64,000 nucleotides of DNA from an uncultured Pseudomonadales bacterium (GTDB lineage Bacteria > Pseudomonadota > Gammaproteobacteria > Pseudomonadales > Cellvibrionaceae), in NCBI GenBank assembly GCA_947488935.1, contig CANLBN010000008.1, positions 62,001 to 126,000 of the forward strand. The letters are read 5' to 3'. Each line of letters begins with the position of its first letter. The stretch's first letter is position 1. The notes under the pieces were generated by a model that saw only the letters and a program-made list of their open reading frames with translations, made no database searches and was not told the origin of the DNA. Shown piece after piece: positions 24,827 to 35,101 of this stretch. The translations under genes were made by a program, and so were the position numbers.

Positions 24827-26527
24827 ATGAATAAAAAAATACTAGCAAGTGCGCTGTTGTTGCAAACAGCGCTTGTCGCCCCTTATTTATGTGCATCGGA
24901 GTTTGAGCAGCTTGCGCCTAAAGTACCCAAGGCAAGCTCTGGTACTTTAGAGTTGCAGCCAGCGCCTAGTGCAATTGATAGCGCGCATAAAAATAAAGTG
25001 CTGACTACCTTGCGCGGCTTGGTGTTGATAGACTCGCCGCAGGCGGTGCTTAAAAATATTGCGCCGACAAAAACCGGTGTGACAATTGACGTAAAAGATA
25101 GCGTTGCCGATAAGGCTCTTGCTAAATCTTTAGCGCCTTTTATTAATACCGATTTATCGCTTGCACAGCTGGATAAAATTACCAATGCTATTTTAAATTT
25201 TTATCAAAAAAACAATCGCCCAGTGGTAGATGTGATTGTGCCAGCAGGTCAAGATATTACCGAGGGTATTGTGCAAGTGGCTGTCGTGTTTGGTCGCTTA
25301 GGTGAGGCAAAGGTTAGAGGGCAACACTATTTTAATGAATCGCTATTGCAACAATATAACCGCCTACAAAAAGGCGAGGTGGTTTCGCTTACACAGTTGC
25401 GCCGTACTTTATACGGTTTAAATCAAAACCCTTTTAGGCAAGCTAATATTAATTTGCAGCGCGGTAATACATTTGCCGAGTCGGATATTAATATTAATAT
25501 CGATGATGTTCGCCCTTGGCGTGTATATGCCGGTGGCGACGATGCCGGCTCCGAGAGCATTGGCAAGCGCCGTGGTTTTGTGGGTTTTAATTTGGGCAAT
25601 GTAGGCGCTTGGGATCACACCTTTAATTACCAGTTTACCCACCCTACCGAAGGCGAAGACTACGAGGCGCACTCGCTAAGTTATATCATACCGCTAAAAA
25701 AATGGGGGCATAGCCTGAATTTTTTAGCGAGCTATTCTGAGAGCAGTGACGATCTTGATACCTTTATTAGTACGAGTGCGCGCAATACACAATTGGGTGT
25801 GCGTTATGTGTTGCCTGTACATAGCGATGCAACCTTGAATGGCGAGTGGGTTTTTGGTTTTGACTATAAACGCTCGAATAATAATTTGGCCTTTGGTGGC
25901 ACACAAATACTCGATAACGATACCGACGTCTCGCAATTTTTTACCCAATACAATATTCGTTATAAGCAAAAGAATCTTACACACCGTGCAGGCGTGCGTT
26001 TAACCATTAGCCCTGGTAATTTAGGTGGCAATAACGACGACGATACCTTTGATCAAAACGTCCCTGGTGCCGAGGCGGATTATGTCTATGTTAACGCCAA
26101 TTATAATTTAAGTTGGCGCGTGAATAACTATTTGGAATTAAGCAGTGATGTAGCTGTACAATATACAAATGATATTTTGCTAAGCAGTGAACAGCAGGGC
26201 TTGGGTGGCTACAATACCGTGCGTGGTTACGATGAGTTTAGTGCCATTGGTGAGCGCGGTATTATTTTGCGTAACGAATTGCGCGGCCCTAATTGGCGCT
26301 TTGGTAATGAGCATAACTTACGAGCGCTTGTTTTTGTTGATGCTGGCCAAGTCAGTAGCACACGCGACGGTGTTGACGATACTGAGCTTTACTCGCTAGG
26401 CATTGGTGCGCGCTATAACTTTAGCCGCTACTTGAGTGGCCGTGTGGATTACGGTTGGCAGCTTGAGGAGCTGGAGAGTCAAAGTAAAAGCAGCCGTGTG
26501 CATTTTAGTTTGGTGTTGAGTTACTAA
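24827..26527 (+). CDS. ShlB/FhaC-type two-partner secretion transporter (TpsB)
   Basis: A 566-residue outer-membrane transporter for the upstream TpsA. It has an N-terminal signal (MNKKILASALLLQTALVAPY) and then POTRA domains with LAQLDKITNAILNFYQ and a YNRLQKGEVVSLTQLRRTLYGLNQNPF segment. The C-terminal 16-strand barrel includes SLSYIIPLKKWGHSLNFLAS, QQGLGGYNTVRGYDEF (the conserved VRGY/F loop motif that plugs the pore) and LRALVFVDAGQV. It ends in an aromatic/polar strand (VHFSLVLSY), as expected for BAM-dependent insertion. It follows tpsA by 22 bp with AGGCA as a weak ribosome site, so the two form an operon. Confidence 0.94.
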   Translation: MNKKILASALLLQTALVAPYLCASEFEQLAPKVPKASSGTLELQPAPSAIDSAHKNKVLTTLRGLVLIDSPQAVLKNIAPTKTGVTIDVKDSVADKALAKSLAPFINTDLSLAQLDKITNAILNFYQKNNRPVVDVIVPAGQDITEGIVQVAVVFGRLGEAKVRGQHYFNESLLQQYNRLQKGEVVSLTQLRRTLYGLNQNPFRQANINLQRGNTFAESDININIDDVRPWRVYAGGDDAGSESIGKRRGFVGFNLGNVGAWDHTFNYQFTHPTEGEDYEAHSLSYIIPLKKWGHSLNFLASYSESSDDLDTFISTSARNTQLGVRYVLPVHSDATLNGEWVFGFDYKRSNNNLAFGGTQILDNDTDVSQFFTQYNIRYKQKNLTHRAGVRLTISPGNLGGNNDDDTFDQNVPGAEADYVYVNANYNLSWRVNNYLELSSDVAVQYTNDILLSSEQQGLGGYNTVRGYDEFSAIGERGIILRNELRGPNWRFGNEHNLRALVFVDAGQVSSTRDGVDDTELYSLGIGARYNFSRYLSGRVDYGWQLEELESQSKSSRVHFSLVLSY

Positions 26528-26887
26528 TGCTATTACGTGTTTAGCTTCCAATCTATTTATTGAATATAATCAATAAAATAATAACCTCCTACCTAATATT
26601 ATAATCACCTGAGATACATTGGCTGACAGATTATTTTGATGTGAATGTTAAAAGATGACTTTCATTTGCCGTGGGTGTGTTGTTGATTTCTAACAGTATA
26701 TTCACGCTTCTTTACTTTTATAGATGTAGCCTAATTTTATAGTGTATAGCATCCCTTTTATATGAATGAAATTAATTAATTAGATTGATCAATTATATAA
26801 GTATTTAGTGTTACACTAATCCTACAAACGATAAAAAATAAAAAATAATAATACTTATCCTTTTGGGTTATTGGGACTGCATTTTTT
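26528..26887. other. Intergenic region between tpsB and the diguanylate cyclase
   Basis: A very A+T-rich 360-base stretch with no supported gene. A weak hairpin TTTATTGA (26556-26563) / TCAATAAA (26570-26577) may end the tps transcript; it lacks a T-run. TATCC-TTTT-GGGTT at 26856-26869 resembles the tps operator but only partly, and the ATATAC extension is missing. Confidence 0.3.
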
Positions 26888-27793
26888 ATGCAAAAAGATT
26901 CTAACTATCATCATATTCTATTCGAAAAGGCAGTGATTGGCTTAGCTCTGTGCAAGATGAACGGAGATTTGGTTGATGTTAATGAAGCTTATGCCAAACT
27001 TATTGGACGAACGCCCAAGCAGGCTTTAAAGCTAAGTTATTGGGATATTACACCCGATAAATATAAAGAGCCCGAGTTGGCTGCTTTGGCCGATTTAGAA
27101 AAAACAGGAACCTATGGCCCCTTTGAAAAAGAATATATTCATAAAGATGGGCATCTTGTACCCGTTAGGCTTTCAGGTCAGTTAATTGAATTAGGTGGTG
27201 AACAGTATATATGGTCTTGTGTTGAAGATATTACTGATACTAAAAAAGCCGAGCGAAGGTTCGAGCGTTTACGCAAAAAATTAGAGCTGCTTTCATTTAA
27301 AGATGGCTTAACCAATATTGCCAATCGACGTATGTTTGATGCAACACTTGAGAAGGAATGGCAGCGAGCTCAGAGGAACCAAACACCGCTATCGCTTATT
27401 ATGATAGATATCGATTTTTTTAAGCAATACAACGACTTTTATGGCCATCAACAAGGGGATGAATGCCTTAAAATTATTGCTAATTTACTTAAGAGAGTAT
27501 CCAAGCGTTCGATGGATTTAGCGAGCCGGTATGGTGGAGAAGAGTTTGTGTTACTGCTGCCAGAAATAGCGCAAGAAAAAGTAGAGTTATTGGCTCAAAA
27601 GTGTCTTGATGTTGTTCGCGAAGAAAAAATACCCCATGAAAAGTCTAAAATATCCGATGTGGTAACAGTGAGTGCTGGTGCATGTACGATTATTCCTGCG
27701 GTTGATTCTCCTTCTCATAAACTCATTGAGTGTGCAGATGAGTTGCTTTATAAAGCCAAGAAGTCAGGGCGCAATCGTTTTTTAGCGGCATAG
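26888..27793 (+). CDS. PAS-GGDEF diguanylate cyclase
   Basis: A 301-residue cytosolic enzyme making cyclic di-GMP from two GTP. Residues about 5-120 form a PAS domain (FEKAVIGLALCKMNGDLVDVNEAY ... is split here by a PAS/PAC boundary near YIWSCVEDITD). The GGDEF domain starts at SFKDGLTNIANRRMFD and has the active-site loop GGEEF at about residues 216-220. An allosteric RxxD inhibition site (RSMD) lies five residues before the loop, so product feedback is expected. The final stretch DELLYKAKKSGRNRF is typical. ATG at 26888. It is monocistronic; it is oriented toward the tail of gcvP. Confidence 0.93.
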   Translation: MQKDSNYHHILFEKAVIGLALCKMNGDLVDVNEAYAKLIGRTPKQALKLSYWDITPDKYKEPELAALADLEKTGTYGPFEKEYIHKDGHLVPVRLSGQLIELGGEQYIWSCVEDITDTKKAERRFERLRKKLELLSFKDGLTNIANRRMFDATLEKEWQRAQRNQTPLSLIMIDIDFFKQYNDFYGHQQGDECLKIIANLLKRVSKRSMDLASRYGGEEFVLLLPEIAQEKVELLAQKCLDVVREEKIPHEKSKISDVVTVSAGACTIIPAVDSPSHKLIECADELLYKAKKSGRNRFLAA

Positions 27794-27900
27794 AAACATC
27801 ATGATTTTTCTATGCCACTAAGCGGATATTGGATGCCTAGTTAGAGAAAGTTTCTAGCTAAACATTTTTTTGTTCTTATTATTACCTTCATCAATAAAAC

Positions 27901-30750
27901 TTATTCGTAGTCAGACATGCTTGGGCACGAGCACAGCAGGTTCTTGTCGCCATAGACATTGTCTACTCGCCCGACCGGTGGCCAGTATTTAGCGCTTCTG
28001 TCGGCCAAGGTATCCGGGTATACAGCCTGTTCTCTCGAGTAGCTTATCTCACTATCGGGTTTTAATAAAAATTCAGCAGTATGTGGTGAATTACATAATG
28101 GATTGTTATCTTTTGGTAGCTCACCATTTTTAATTTTAATACACTCGTCGTGAATAATGCTCATAGCGCGGCAAAAGCGTTTGAGTTCATCGAGGCTTTC
28201 GCTCTCGGTGGGCTCTATCATTAATGTGCCTGCGACAGGAAAACTCATTGTCGGTGCATGAAACCCAAAATCTATTAAACGTTTAGCAATGTCATCGACG
28301 CTAATGTCAAATTCTTTTAGTGGTCGTGTATCAATAATACATTCGTGTGCGACTAAACCATTATTGCCGGTAAATAAAATAGGGAATTTATCACTGAGTT
28401 CTTTGGCGATAAAGTTAGCGTTTAAAATGGCGACTTGTGTCGCACGACGCAGGCCATTGGCACCCATCATGCGCATATACATCCATGATATTGGCAATAT
28501 AGAAGCACTACCAAAAGGTGCCGCACTTACCATTGCGCCATTGCGTTCTTGATTAATATTATCTTTAGGTAAAAAAGGTTCTAAATGTTTACCAACGCCA
28601 ATCGGGCCAACGCCGGGGCCACCACCACCGTGAGGAATACAAAAAGTTTTGTGTAAATTTAAGTGAGAAACATCGCCACCAAATTTACCTGGCTTAGCAA
28701 CGCCTACCAATGCATTTAAGTTGGCACCATCAATATACACTTGCCCACCTGCTTTATGGATAAGCTCGCATACATCGGTAACATCGTCTTCAAACACGCC
28801 ATGAGTTGAAGGGTAGGTAATCATAATGGCAGCAATTTTATTGGGGTAGGCTGCAATTTTTTCTTTAAGGTCATTAATATCGACATCACCTTCATCAAGG
28901 CAGTTAACGACAACGACTTTCATATTGGCCATCTGTGCACTTGCGGGGTTTGTGCCATGTGCGGAGCTTGGTATTAAACAAATATCGCGTTCAAAGTCAC
29001 CGCGTGATTCGTGATAAGCTTTGATCGCAAGTAGGCCCGCGTACTCACCTTGTGAGCCTGCATTGGGCTGTAGTGATAGGGCATCATAACCTGTAACGGC
29101 GCACAACATTTCTTCAAGTTGCTTTATCATGATTTGATAACCGCGGGTTTGAGAAGGCGGAGCAAAAGGGTGGATATTGGCAAACTCGGGCCAAGTAACG
29201 GGCTCCATCTCGCTGGCGGCGTTGAGCTTCATCGTGCATGAACCTAGTGGGATCATGGAGCGATCTAATGCGATATCTTTATCGGATAAGCGGCGCAAGT
29301 AGCGCATCATTTCGGTTTCGCTATGATGACTATTAAAAGCTTCTTGGCTTAAAAAGTTATCGCTGCGTAAAAAATTATTGGGCAGGTAGGCATCGGTCGC
29401 GAGCGCGTTATAAATTTCTAAAAGTTTGTCTTCTGTAAGTGAAATATCAAACCAAGAGAGAATGGTTTGTACCTCGGCGAAGGTGTTGGTCTCGTCGAGA
29501 GAGAGTGTAATACTGTTGTCTTTTGCATTAATGTTGTATGCATCACTCTGCGCTTTTTGTACGATACCTTCGACATTGTTAACGGCAATATGCAGTGTGT
29601 CGAAGTGAGTTGCGTTTAATAGAGTAATGTTGTTGTTAGTTAACACTTGTGCCAGTGTGCTCGTTAATCCGTGCACACGTTTAGCAATAGTTTTTAAACC
29701 CGATGGCCCGTGGTAGCAGGCGTAAAATGTTGCCATCATGGCGAGCAATGCTTGTGCCGTACAAATATTTGATGTCGCTTTTTCTCGGCGTATATGTTGT
29801 TCGCGTGTTTGTAATGTTAAACGATAAGCAGGTCTATTATCTACATCGATAGACTGACCGACTAAGCGGCCAGGCATTGAGCGTTGGTATTTTTTTGTGG
29901 TGGCAAAAAATGCCGCGTGAGGGCCACCAAAGCCCATAGGTACACCAAATCGTTGTGTGTTGCCAATTACAATATCGGCACCTAGCTCCGATGGCGGTGT
30001 TAATAATGTGAGAGCGAGTAAGTCGGCGGCGAATACCATCATGGCTTTATGTTCGTGCGCGGCTTGGCTGAGTTCTGTTAAATCAAAAACATCGCCATAG
30101 GTACTTGGGTATTGTACGAGTAGGCCAAATACATCGTCCCAGTCTGGAATGGTTTCGGTCTCGTCAAATTCTACAAGCTTAATATGTAGTGGTGCGGCGC
30201 GAGTTTCGAGAATAGTTTTTGTTTGTGGATGGCAGAACTTTGATACTAAAAACGTATTATTTTTACCGCGACCTGCGCGATGACAAAGTGCCATTGCCTC
30301 GGCTGCTGCTGTGCCCTCATCAAGTAGTGAGGCGTTAGCGATATCCATACCGGTAAGCTCGGTCACCATTGTCTGAAAATAAAATAGTGCCTCTAAGCGG
30401 CCTTGAGATATCTCTGGCTGATACGGTGTATAGGCGGTATACCAGGCTGGGTTCCTCAGTACATTGCGTTGAATAACTGCGGGCGTGTAGGTGCCGTAGT
30501 AACCTTGGCCGATTAGTGATGTAAATATTTTATTTTTCCTAGCAATAGCATGTAACTCTTTTAATGCCTGTTCTTCGGTTAGTGCTGTATTTAACGCTAG
30601 TGGTAAATTATCGGCAATGGCCGTTGGTACAATGGCTTTTGTTAACTCGTCCAAATCACTATAACCCAAACTTTGTAGCATGCTATCAATGTCGTCTTGT
30701 TGAGGGCCAATATGGCGATATTGAAATTGATTAGTTTGTTGATTATTCAT
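27901..30750 (-). CDS. gcvP: Glycine dehydrogenase (decarboxylating), P protein
   Basis: GcvP decarboxylates glycine and transfers the aminomethyl group to the lipoyl arm of GcvH. The 949-residue product is the single-chain form (E. coli 957). The PLP lysine lies in [17 protein letters not shown], and [19 protein letters not shown] and [13 protein letters not shown] are diagnostic. The N-terminal half has [14 protein letters not shown]. The start ATG at 30750 is preceded on the minus strand by GAGA. It is the last gene of gcvH-gcvT-gcvP, 70 bp after gcvT. No glycine riboswitch was seen. Confidence 0.98.
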   Translation of the reverse strand: MNNQQTNQFQYRHIGPQQDDIDSMLQSLGYSDLDELTKAIVPTAIADNLPLALNTALTEEQALKELHAIARKNKIFTSLIGQGYYGTYTPAVIQRNVLRNPAWYTAYTPYQPEISQGRLEALFYFQTMVTELTGMDIANASLLDEGTAAAEAMALCHRAGRGKNNTFLVSKFCHPQTKTILETRAAPLHIKLVEFDETETIPDWDDVFGLLVQYPSTYGDVFDLTELSQAAHEHKAMMVFAADLLALTLLTPPSELGADIVIGNTQRFGVPMGFGGPHAAFFATTKKYQRSMPGRLVGQSIDVDNRPAYRLTLQTREQHIRREKATSNICTAQALLAMMATFYACYHGPSGLKTIAKRVHGLTSTLAQVLTNNNITLLNATHFDTLHIAVNNVEGIVQKAQSDAYNINAKDNSITLSLDETNTFAEVQTILSWFDISLTEDKLLEIYNALATDAYLPNNFLRSDNFLSQEAFNSHHSETEMMRYLRRLSDKDIALDRSMIPLGSCTMKLNAASEMEPVTWPEFANIHPFAPPSQTRGYQIMIKQLEEMLCAVTGYDALSLQPNAGSQGEYAGLLAIKAYHESRGDFERDICLIPSSAHGTNPASAQMANMKVVVVNCLDEGDVDINDLKEKIAAYPNKIAAIMITYPSTHGVFEDDVTDVCELIHKAGGQVYIDGANLNALVGVAKPGKFGGDVSHLNLHKTFCIPHGGGGPGVGPIGVGKHLEPFLPKDNINQERNGAMVSAAPFGSASILPISWMYMRMMGANGLRRATQVAILNANFIAKELSDKFPILFTGNNGLVAHECIIDTRPLKEFDISVDDIAKRLIDFGFHAPTMSFPVAGTLMIEPTESESLDELKRFCRAMSIIHDECIKIKNGELPKDNNPLCNSPHTAEFLLKPDSEISYSREQAVYPDTLADRSAKYWPPVGRVDNVYGDKNLLCSCPSMSDYE

Positions 30751-30820
30751 GAATATTCTCTGTCAGTGTTTAAAAAAATAATAGTGATTTTTAGTGTAAT
30801 AATAGTTGTTAAATGACTGA

Positions 30821-31918
30821 TTAAATAAAAGGGTACTTAACGATGCATGCCTCTACTTGTTTTTTTCTAATTTGCACTTGAATGGAGGAGTCTATCGATA
30901 GGTCGCAGTCACTTTTAATGCGAGCAATCGCGATAGACTTTTGCAATGTAGGCGAAAATGTACCACTGGTAATTTCGCCTATCTCTTCTCCATTGCTCAA
31001 TAACGTTTGATGCCCACGTAAAACGCCTTTGTCTTGCAGTATTAGCCCTACCATTTTGTAACGGGGGTTATTTTTTAGTGCAGCAACACCAATAAAGTCT
31101 CGTGCATTTTTATTTTTATCAGTAAGCGCAACGGACCAAGACAAACCACACTCAATGGGAGTGTGTTCTTCGTCGAGGTCTGAGCCGTAAAGTGCCATCC
31201 CTGCCTCTAGGCGCAAAGTATCGCGTGCACCCAAACCACAGGGTTGAATCCCATTGTCGATACATTGCTGCCAAACATCGGCTGCTTTAGTGGCAGGTAA
31301 AATAATTTCTACCCCGTCTTCGCCGGTATAACCGGTGCGACCAATAAATATTTCATCGGAGTGGTTGTTGGTAAATGCGCCTTGAAAACGCTTGAGTTGT
31401 TTAGTGGTTTTGGCAATATCGTCGCTAAATTTATTATCAATAATATCGAGTGCTTTTGGGCCTTGAATGGCAATCAGGGCAAGTTCTGGTTTTTCGGTAA
31501 TGGTTAGGTGCGAAAATTTTGAAGCTTGCTGTTTGAGCCATGCCATATCTTTTGCATTGGTCGCAGCGTTAGTGACTACTCTGCAATAATCATCTGCTAA
31601 GTAATAAACAATAAGGTCATCAATAACGCCGCCTGCCTCGTTGAGCATACAGCTGTAAAGTGCTTTTCCGGGTAGGGTCGAAATTTTATAGATATCGTTA
31701 GCGAGCAGTTTGGATAAAAAAGGCAGTGTATCTGCGCCGACAATATCGGATACCGTCATATGAGAGACATCAAAAACACCGGCATTGTTACGAACAGCGT
31801 TGTGTTCTTCGACTTGTGACGAGTAATTAACAGGGAGTGCCCAGCCACCAAAATCTACAATACGTGCGCCGAGTTTTTGATGTTGTTCGTGCAATGGTGT
31901 TTTTAATAAGTCTGACAT
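30821..31918 (-). CDS. gcvT: Aminomethyltransferase, glycine cleavage T protein
   Basis: GcvT releases ammonia from the aminomethyl-lipoyl arm and passes the one-carbon unit to tetrahydrofolate, giving methylene-THF. The product is 365 residues (E. coli 364). It has FGGWALPVNYSSQVEEHNAVR, FDVSHMTV with the catalytic-site Asp region, GRTGYTGEDGVEI and LGARDTLRLEAGMALYG. All are hallmarks of the family, and the C-terminal beta domain is intact. ATG at 31918, 15 bp downstream of gcvH. The order T after H and before P differs from the E. coli order gcvT-gcvH-gcvP. Confidence 0.98.
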   Translation of the reverse strand: MSDLLKTPLHEQHQKLGARIVDFGGWALPVNYSSQVEEHNAVRNNAGVFDVSHMTVSDIVGADTLPFLSKLLANDIYKISTLPGKALYSCMLNEAGGVIDDLIVYYLADDYCRVVTNAATNAKDMAWLKQQASKFSHLTITEKPELALIAIQGPKALDIIDNKFSDDIAKTTKQLKRFQGAFTNNHSDEIFIGRTGYTGEDGVEIILPATKAADVWQQCIDNGIQPCGLGARDTLRLEAGMALYGSDLDEEHTPIECGLSWSVALTDKNKNARDFIGVAALKNNPRYKMVGLILQDKGVLRGHQTLLSNGEEIGEITSGTFSPTLQKSIAIARIKSDCDLSIDSSIQVQIRKKQVEACIVKYPFI

Positions 31919-31933
31919 ATTTGAACCCTGTGT

Positions 31934-32305
31934 TTAATCTGTAATTGATTCAAGATATTGTTCTTTATTTAAATAATTTGCCTCGTCAAAGGGTGCTGCT
32001 AAGCGAATCTTTATAAACCAGCCATTGCTCTCGGGTGATTCATTGACGAGTTCTGGTGAATCTTCTAGCTCTGCGTTTACTTCTAACACTTCACCATCAA
32101 TAGGGGCATAGATGTCGCTAGCGGATTTGACTGATTCAACAACGGCTATGGGTTCGCCCTTTTGGCAAGTGACACCTACATCGGGGGTTTCTATATAGAC
32201 TATTTCACCTAGCGTTTCTTGTGCGTAATCAGTAATGCCCAATGTCGCAATATCGTTTTCGATAACGAGCCATTCATGGTCTTCGGTGTAGTAAGTCGTG
32301 GTCAT
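31934..32305 (-). CDS. gcvH: Glycine cleavage H protein (lipoyl carrier)
   Basis: A small carrier that shuttles the aminomethyl group between P, T and L proteins on a lipoyl-lysine. The product is 123 residues starting MTTTYYTEDHEWLVIE. The lipoylated Lys is in VESVKSASDIYAP. GITDYAQETLGEIVYIE and the final EYLESITD are typical. I chose ATG at 32305; a TTG at 32338 would add 11 residues absent from the family, and a GGA-containing site lies upstream of the ATG. It heads the gcvH-gcvT-gcvP operon. The intergenic upstream region (32306-32542) is short, and a LysR gene lies further upstream on the same strand. Confidence 0.97.
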   Translation of the reverse strand: MTTTYYTEDHEWLVIENDIATLGITDYAQETLGEIVYIETPDVGVTCQKGEPIAVVESVKSASDIYAPIDGEVLEVNAELEDSPELVNESPESNGWFIKIRLAAPFDEANYLNKEQYLESITD

Positions 32306-32542
32306 AAGTCTGATTCCGTTTTTCTGAATGAGTAGCAATGCGGGTGGTTTACGTGTGAGTTCGCTAGTGGCTATAACAGCGTGGGTACTATTATTAATAT
32401 TACAGCTCGATATGTAAAATGAATAATTTAAATGTCTAGATTTGTATTTTAAATCGAATGATTTATCGAGCTAAGGCGTGACCTTTAGGCGATTTGCCTT
32501 GCGTGGTGTGTTTATAGAAGGGAGAGCTAAGAGTGTTGGTGC

Positions 32543-33427
32543 CTACTTGAGATGCTCTCGGATATGGTTAGTGAGGACGCGACAAGCCTCGCTCATCTTC
32601 CCGTCGGCGGAGAGTAGCGCTATACCCATAGTGCCAAGCTGTTTTGATCCCCTTGGTGGAGGTATGGCAATTAGGGAGTCAGGCACTGCGCGCTCGGCTA
32701 ATACAGTAATACCTAAACCTTCTTCGAGAGCGGCTCGCATACCCGATAGATCCATAATGGTATAGATAATTTGCCAAGGAATATTGCTTTCGTTGAGGTG
32801 TTTGATGGCTCTCTTTCTGTAAATGCAGCCTTCCGGGGCGACAATAAGGCGAATAGGTTCGTCCTCTTTGCTTTGGTAGCTGGATGAAGATACCCAGACG
32901 AGCTTGTCGTTTTTACTGAAGTGTTTATGTTGGTTTACGTTATTAGGTTTGGGGCGGTCGTAGGGGTGGTTTTCATCCAGTAAAGATAGAATTAAGTCAT
33001 ATTTATCGCGTTTAATATCGTCGTTTAAGTGGCGACTCAAATCACACATGACTTCTAGTGCAACTTGTGGGTTTTCGCGTGCAAAGCTGGCAACAATTTT
33101 GGGGAGTAATACAATGGCGAATTCACTGGGTATACCAAGGCGCACTTTACCTACTATGGCTTTGCTGTCGAGTTCGCCAAAGGCGCTATCATTGAGTTGT
33201 AGTATTTGTGTTGCATACTTCTTTAAAGTTTTACCCGATGGAGTTAGCTCAAAGTTGTGGCCCTTGCGGTAAAACAAGGGCTGCTCTAGTAATGACTCCA
33301 GTTTTTTTATTTGCAAGCTAATGGCTGATTGCGAGCGTGCTAACTGCTCGCCTGCCTGAGTAAAACTACCAAGCTCGGCAATTTTTATAAAGGAGCGTAA
33401 TGCATCAATGGGCATGTTTTTATTCAT
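32543..33427 (-). CDS. LysR-family transcriptional regulator
   Basis: A 294-residue regulator. The N-terminal winged helix (residues about 7-65) has LRSFIKIAELGSFTQAGEQL and SAISLQIKKLESLL. The rest is a periplasmic-binding-protein-like sensor domain with GKVRLGIPSEFA and ALEEGLGITVLAERAV. The ligand is unknown. It is on the same strand as, and 237 bp upstream of, gcvH, so control of glycine cleavage is possible. It does not resemble GcvA strongly enough for that name. Downstream bases 32306-32542 hold no other gene. Confidence 0.9.
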   Translation of the reverse strand: MNKNMPIDALRSFIKIAELGSFTQAGEQLARSQSAISLQIKKLESLLEQPLFYRKGHNFELTPSGKTLKKYATQILQLNDSAFGELDSKAIVGKVRLGIPSEFAIVLLPKIVASFARENPQVALEVMCDLSRHLNDDIKRDKYDLILSLLDENHPYDRPKPNNVNQHKHFSKNDKLVWVSSSSYQSKEDEPIRLIVAPEGCIYRKRAIKHLNESNIPWQIIYTIMDLSGMRAALEEGLGITVLAERAVPDSLIAIPPPRGSKQLGTMGIALLSADGKMSEACRVLTNHIREHLK

Positions 33428-33512
33428 GAGTGCAGCTTAGGTTTAGATATGTATTTTACTATTTTATCTAAGGGCAGGCTTATCTATTTATAAGCCTGCC
33501 TTCTCTCTACTA

Positions 33513-33983
33513 TTAATTGATAGGTTCTACTATCAATATGGTGCCATCTATCTTCACAATTCGACAAGGCTCTCCCTGTTTTATGAGAGTTTCGCTGTTG
33601 AGTGGATTTGATCGAGCTTGCCAATCAACGCCCGAATGACGAACAATACCTTCAGCGCGACTTATGTCTGCTTTGCAAGTGACTTCGCGACCAATCAAAT
33701 CGCTACTCTTATCGGTTGGAATCTCTTTTGATTGAAAGTTTTTTAAGGGCTTCCACAAAACAAGTGCAGAGAGACAACCGAGGGCGCCAACGCTAAAGAC
33801 TTCGCTTTCCCAGCTGGTCAATATTCCTGCATAGGTGAGTAGGCCAGTTATAAAGCAGCCAATCGCAAAAAATAAAACAAAGCCACTTAGCCCCATAACT
33901 GCAAGTTCAATGACAAAGGCGATACCTGCTAGTAAAAATAATAAGCTGGCATGATTGTCTGAAAAATATTGAATGATATCCAC
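33513..33983 (-). CDS. NfeD-family membrane protein
   Basis: A 156-residue short NfeD protein. The N-terminal half has about three or four hydrophobic helices. The C-terminal OB-fold domain includes LIGREVTCKADISRAEGIVRH, VDWQARS and GEPCRIVKIDGTILIVEP, which are the usual NfeD motifs. Short NfeD proteins are encoded next to SPFH proteins and are thought to act with them in membrane microdomains. Here the SPFH gene lies 22 bp upstream on the same strand, so they form a two-gene operon. Confidence 0.9.
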   Translation of the reverse strand: MDIIQYFSDNHASLLFLLAGIAFVIELAVMGLSGFVLFFAIGCFITGLLTYAGILTSWESEVFSVGALGCLSALVLWKPLKNFQSKEIPTDKSSDLIGREVTCKADISRAEGIVRHSGVDWQARSNPLNSETLIKQGEPCRIVKIDGTILIVEPIN

Positions 33984-34005
33984 TCTAATTGTCCTATTTA
34001 ATTCG

Positions 34006-34983
34006 TTATACCGAGTCTTTTAGTGCGCCAGATACGGCGATCGCTTGGGCGACAGTATTGGATATATTATCACTTGTTTTACCATCGGTGAGTACGACCG
34101 TACTTTGAGCGGCAATTGCTTGGTGTGCAGCGATAGCATCTTGTGCGAGTGTCAATGTGACTGCCTTGGCACCTTCTGCGGTTGATGCCGTTTTACCAAT
34201 AGTCTCCAGTGCAAGCGCGTCGGCTTCGGCTACTAGAGAAATTGCAGCGGCTTTACCTTGAGCTTCCAGAATTTGTGATTCTTTAGACGCTTCAGCGGCA
34301 AGAACTTGCTCAGCTTTGGCGGCTTCAGCATCGAGAACACGCGCTTGTTTTAAGCCTTCGGCTTCGGTAATCGCCGAGGTTTTAACACCTTCTGCGGTTA
34401 AAATGACCGAGCGTTTTTCGCGTTCTGCAGTCATTTGTTTTTCCATATCTTCGCGAATGGTTTGTGGTGGCTCTATGTCTTTAATTTCATATCGAGTGAC
34501 CATAACTCCCCAGGGTTGGGTGGCCTCGGTCATTGCGGTTAGTATTTTGGCATTTATTGCATCGCGATTTTGAAAGCATTCATCGAGTTCTAAAGAGCCA
34601 ATAGCGTTACGCATAGTGGTCATGGCTAGTTGAATAACCGATAGTTTGTAGTCGGTAATATTGTTCGTTGCAGCAGCGGCATCTACTACTTTTAGGAATA
34701 AGATCCCGTCAATATTTAAGGTGATATTATCTTTGGTGATTGCTGATTGAGAGGTAATGTTTAAGGATTGTTCTTTTAAGTTTCTGTCTGCCACAACCGA
34801 TTGTATAAAAGGGATGATGAAGTTAACCCCCGCTGAGAGTGTTTGGCTGTATTTACCCATAGTGTAGACGACAAAACCTCGGTTTTGTGGCACAAAATAA
34901 ATGGATTTTTTAATGGCATATAAGCCGATAATTGCCAGCCAAACTAGTGGGCTAGTTACAAAGTTAAGTAAGAGTTGTTCCAT
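34006..34983 (-). CDS. SPFH/band-7 membrane protein (QmcA/paraslipin type)
   Basis: A 325-residue stomatin-like protein. An N-terminal membrane segment (LVWLAIIGLYAI) leads to the SPFH domain with VPQNRGFVVYTMGKYSQTL, VADRNLKEQSLNITSQSAITKDN and RYEIKDIEPPQTIREDMEKQ. A long alanine/glutamate-rich coiled region (about residues 185-270) follows. These proteins form ring assemblies in the inner membrane that modulate proteases and membrane order. The start ATG lies at 34983. It is the first gene of the SPFH-NfeD pair. Naming it qmcA would be reasonable, but several paralogue groups exist. Confidence 0.9.
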   Translation of the reverse strand: MEQLLLNFVTSPLVWLAIIGLYAIKKSIYFVPQNRGFVVYTMGKYSQTLSAGVNFIIPFIQSVVADRNLKEQSLNITSQSAITKDNITLNIDGILFLKVVDAAAATNNITDYKLSVIQLAMTTMRNAIGSLELDECFQNRDAINAKILTAMTEATQPWGVMVTRYEIKDIEPPQTIREDMEKQMTAEREKRSVILTAEGVKTSAITEAEGLKQARVLDAEAAKAEQVLAAEASKESQILEAQGKAAAISLVAEADALALETIGKTASTAEGAKAVTLTLAQDAIAAHQAIAAQSTVVLTDGKTSDNISNTVAQAIAVSGALKDSV

Positions 34984-35101
34984 CAGTACGTTCCTGTTAT
35001 TAAGTATTATAAATTAATGTGTTTTGGGATAATTGCGCTGAACCTACAGCATAGGGTTGTCACAGTATCTGTTGTGGGTCCGCCTGTCGATGCTTATCTA
35101 T

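Noticed and set aside
26856..26869. Third copy of the tps operator before the diguanylate cyclase
   Set aside because: TATCC-TTTT-GGGTT differs in both arms and lacks ATATAC, so it is probably chance in A+T-rich DNA.
32306..32542. Glycine riboswitch before gcvH
   Set aside because: No conserved aptamer words or paired tandem architecture were found on the minus strand.
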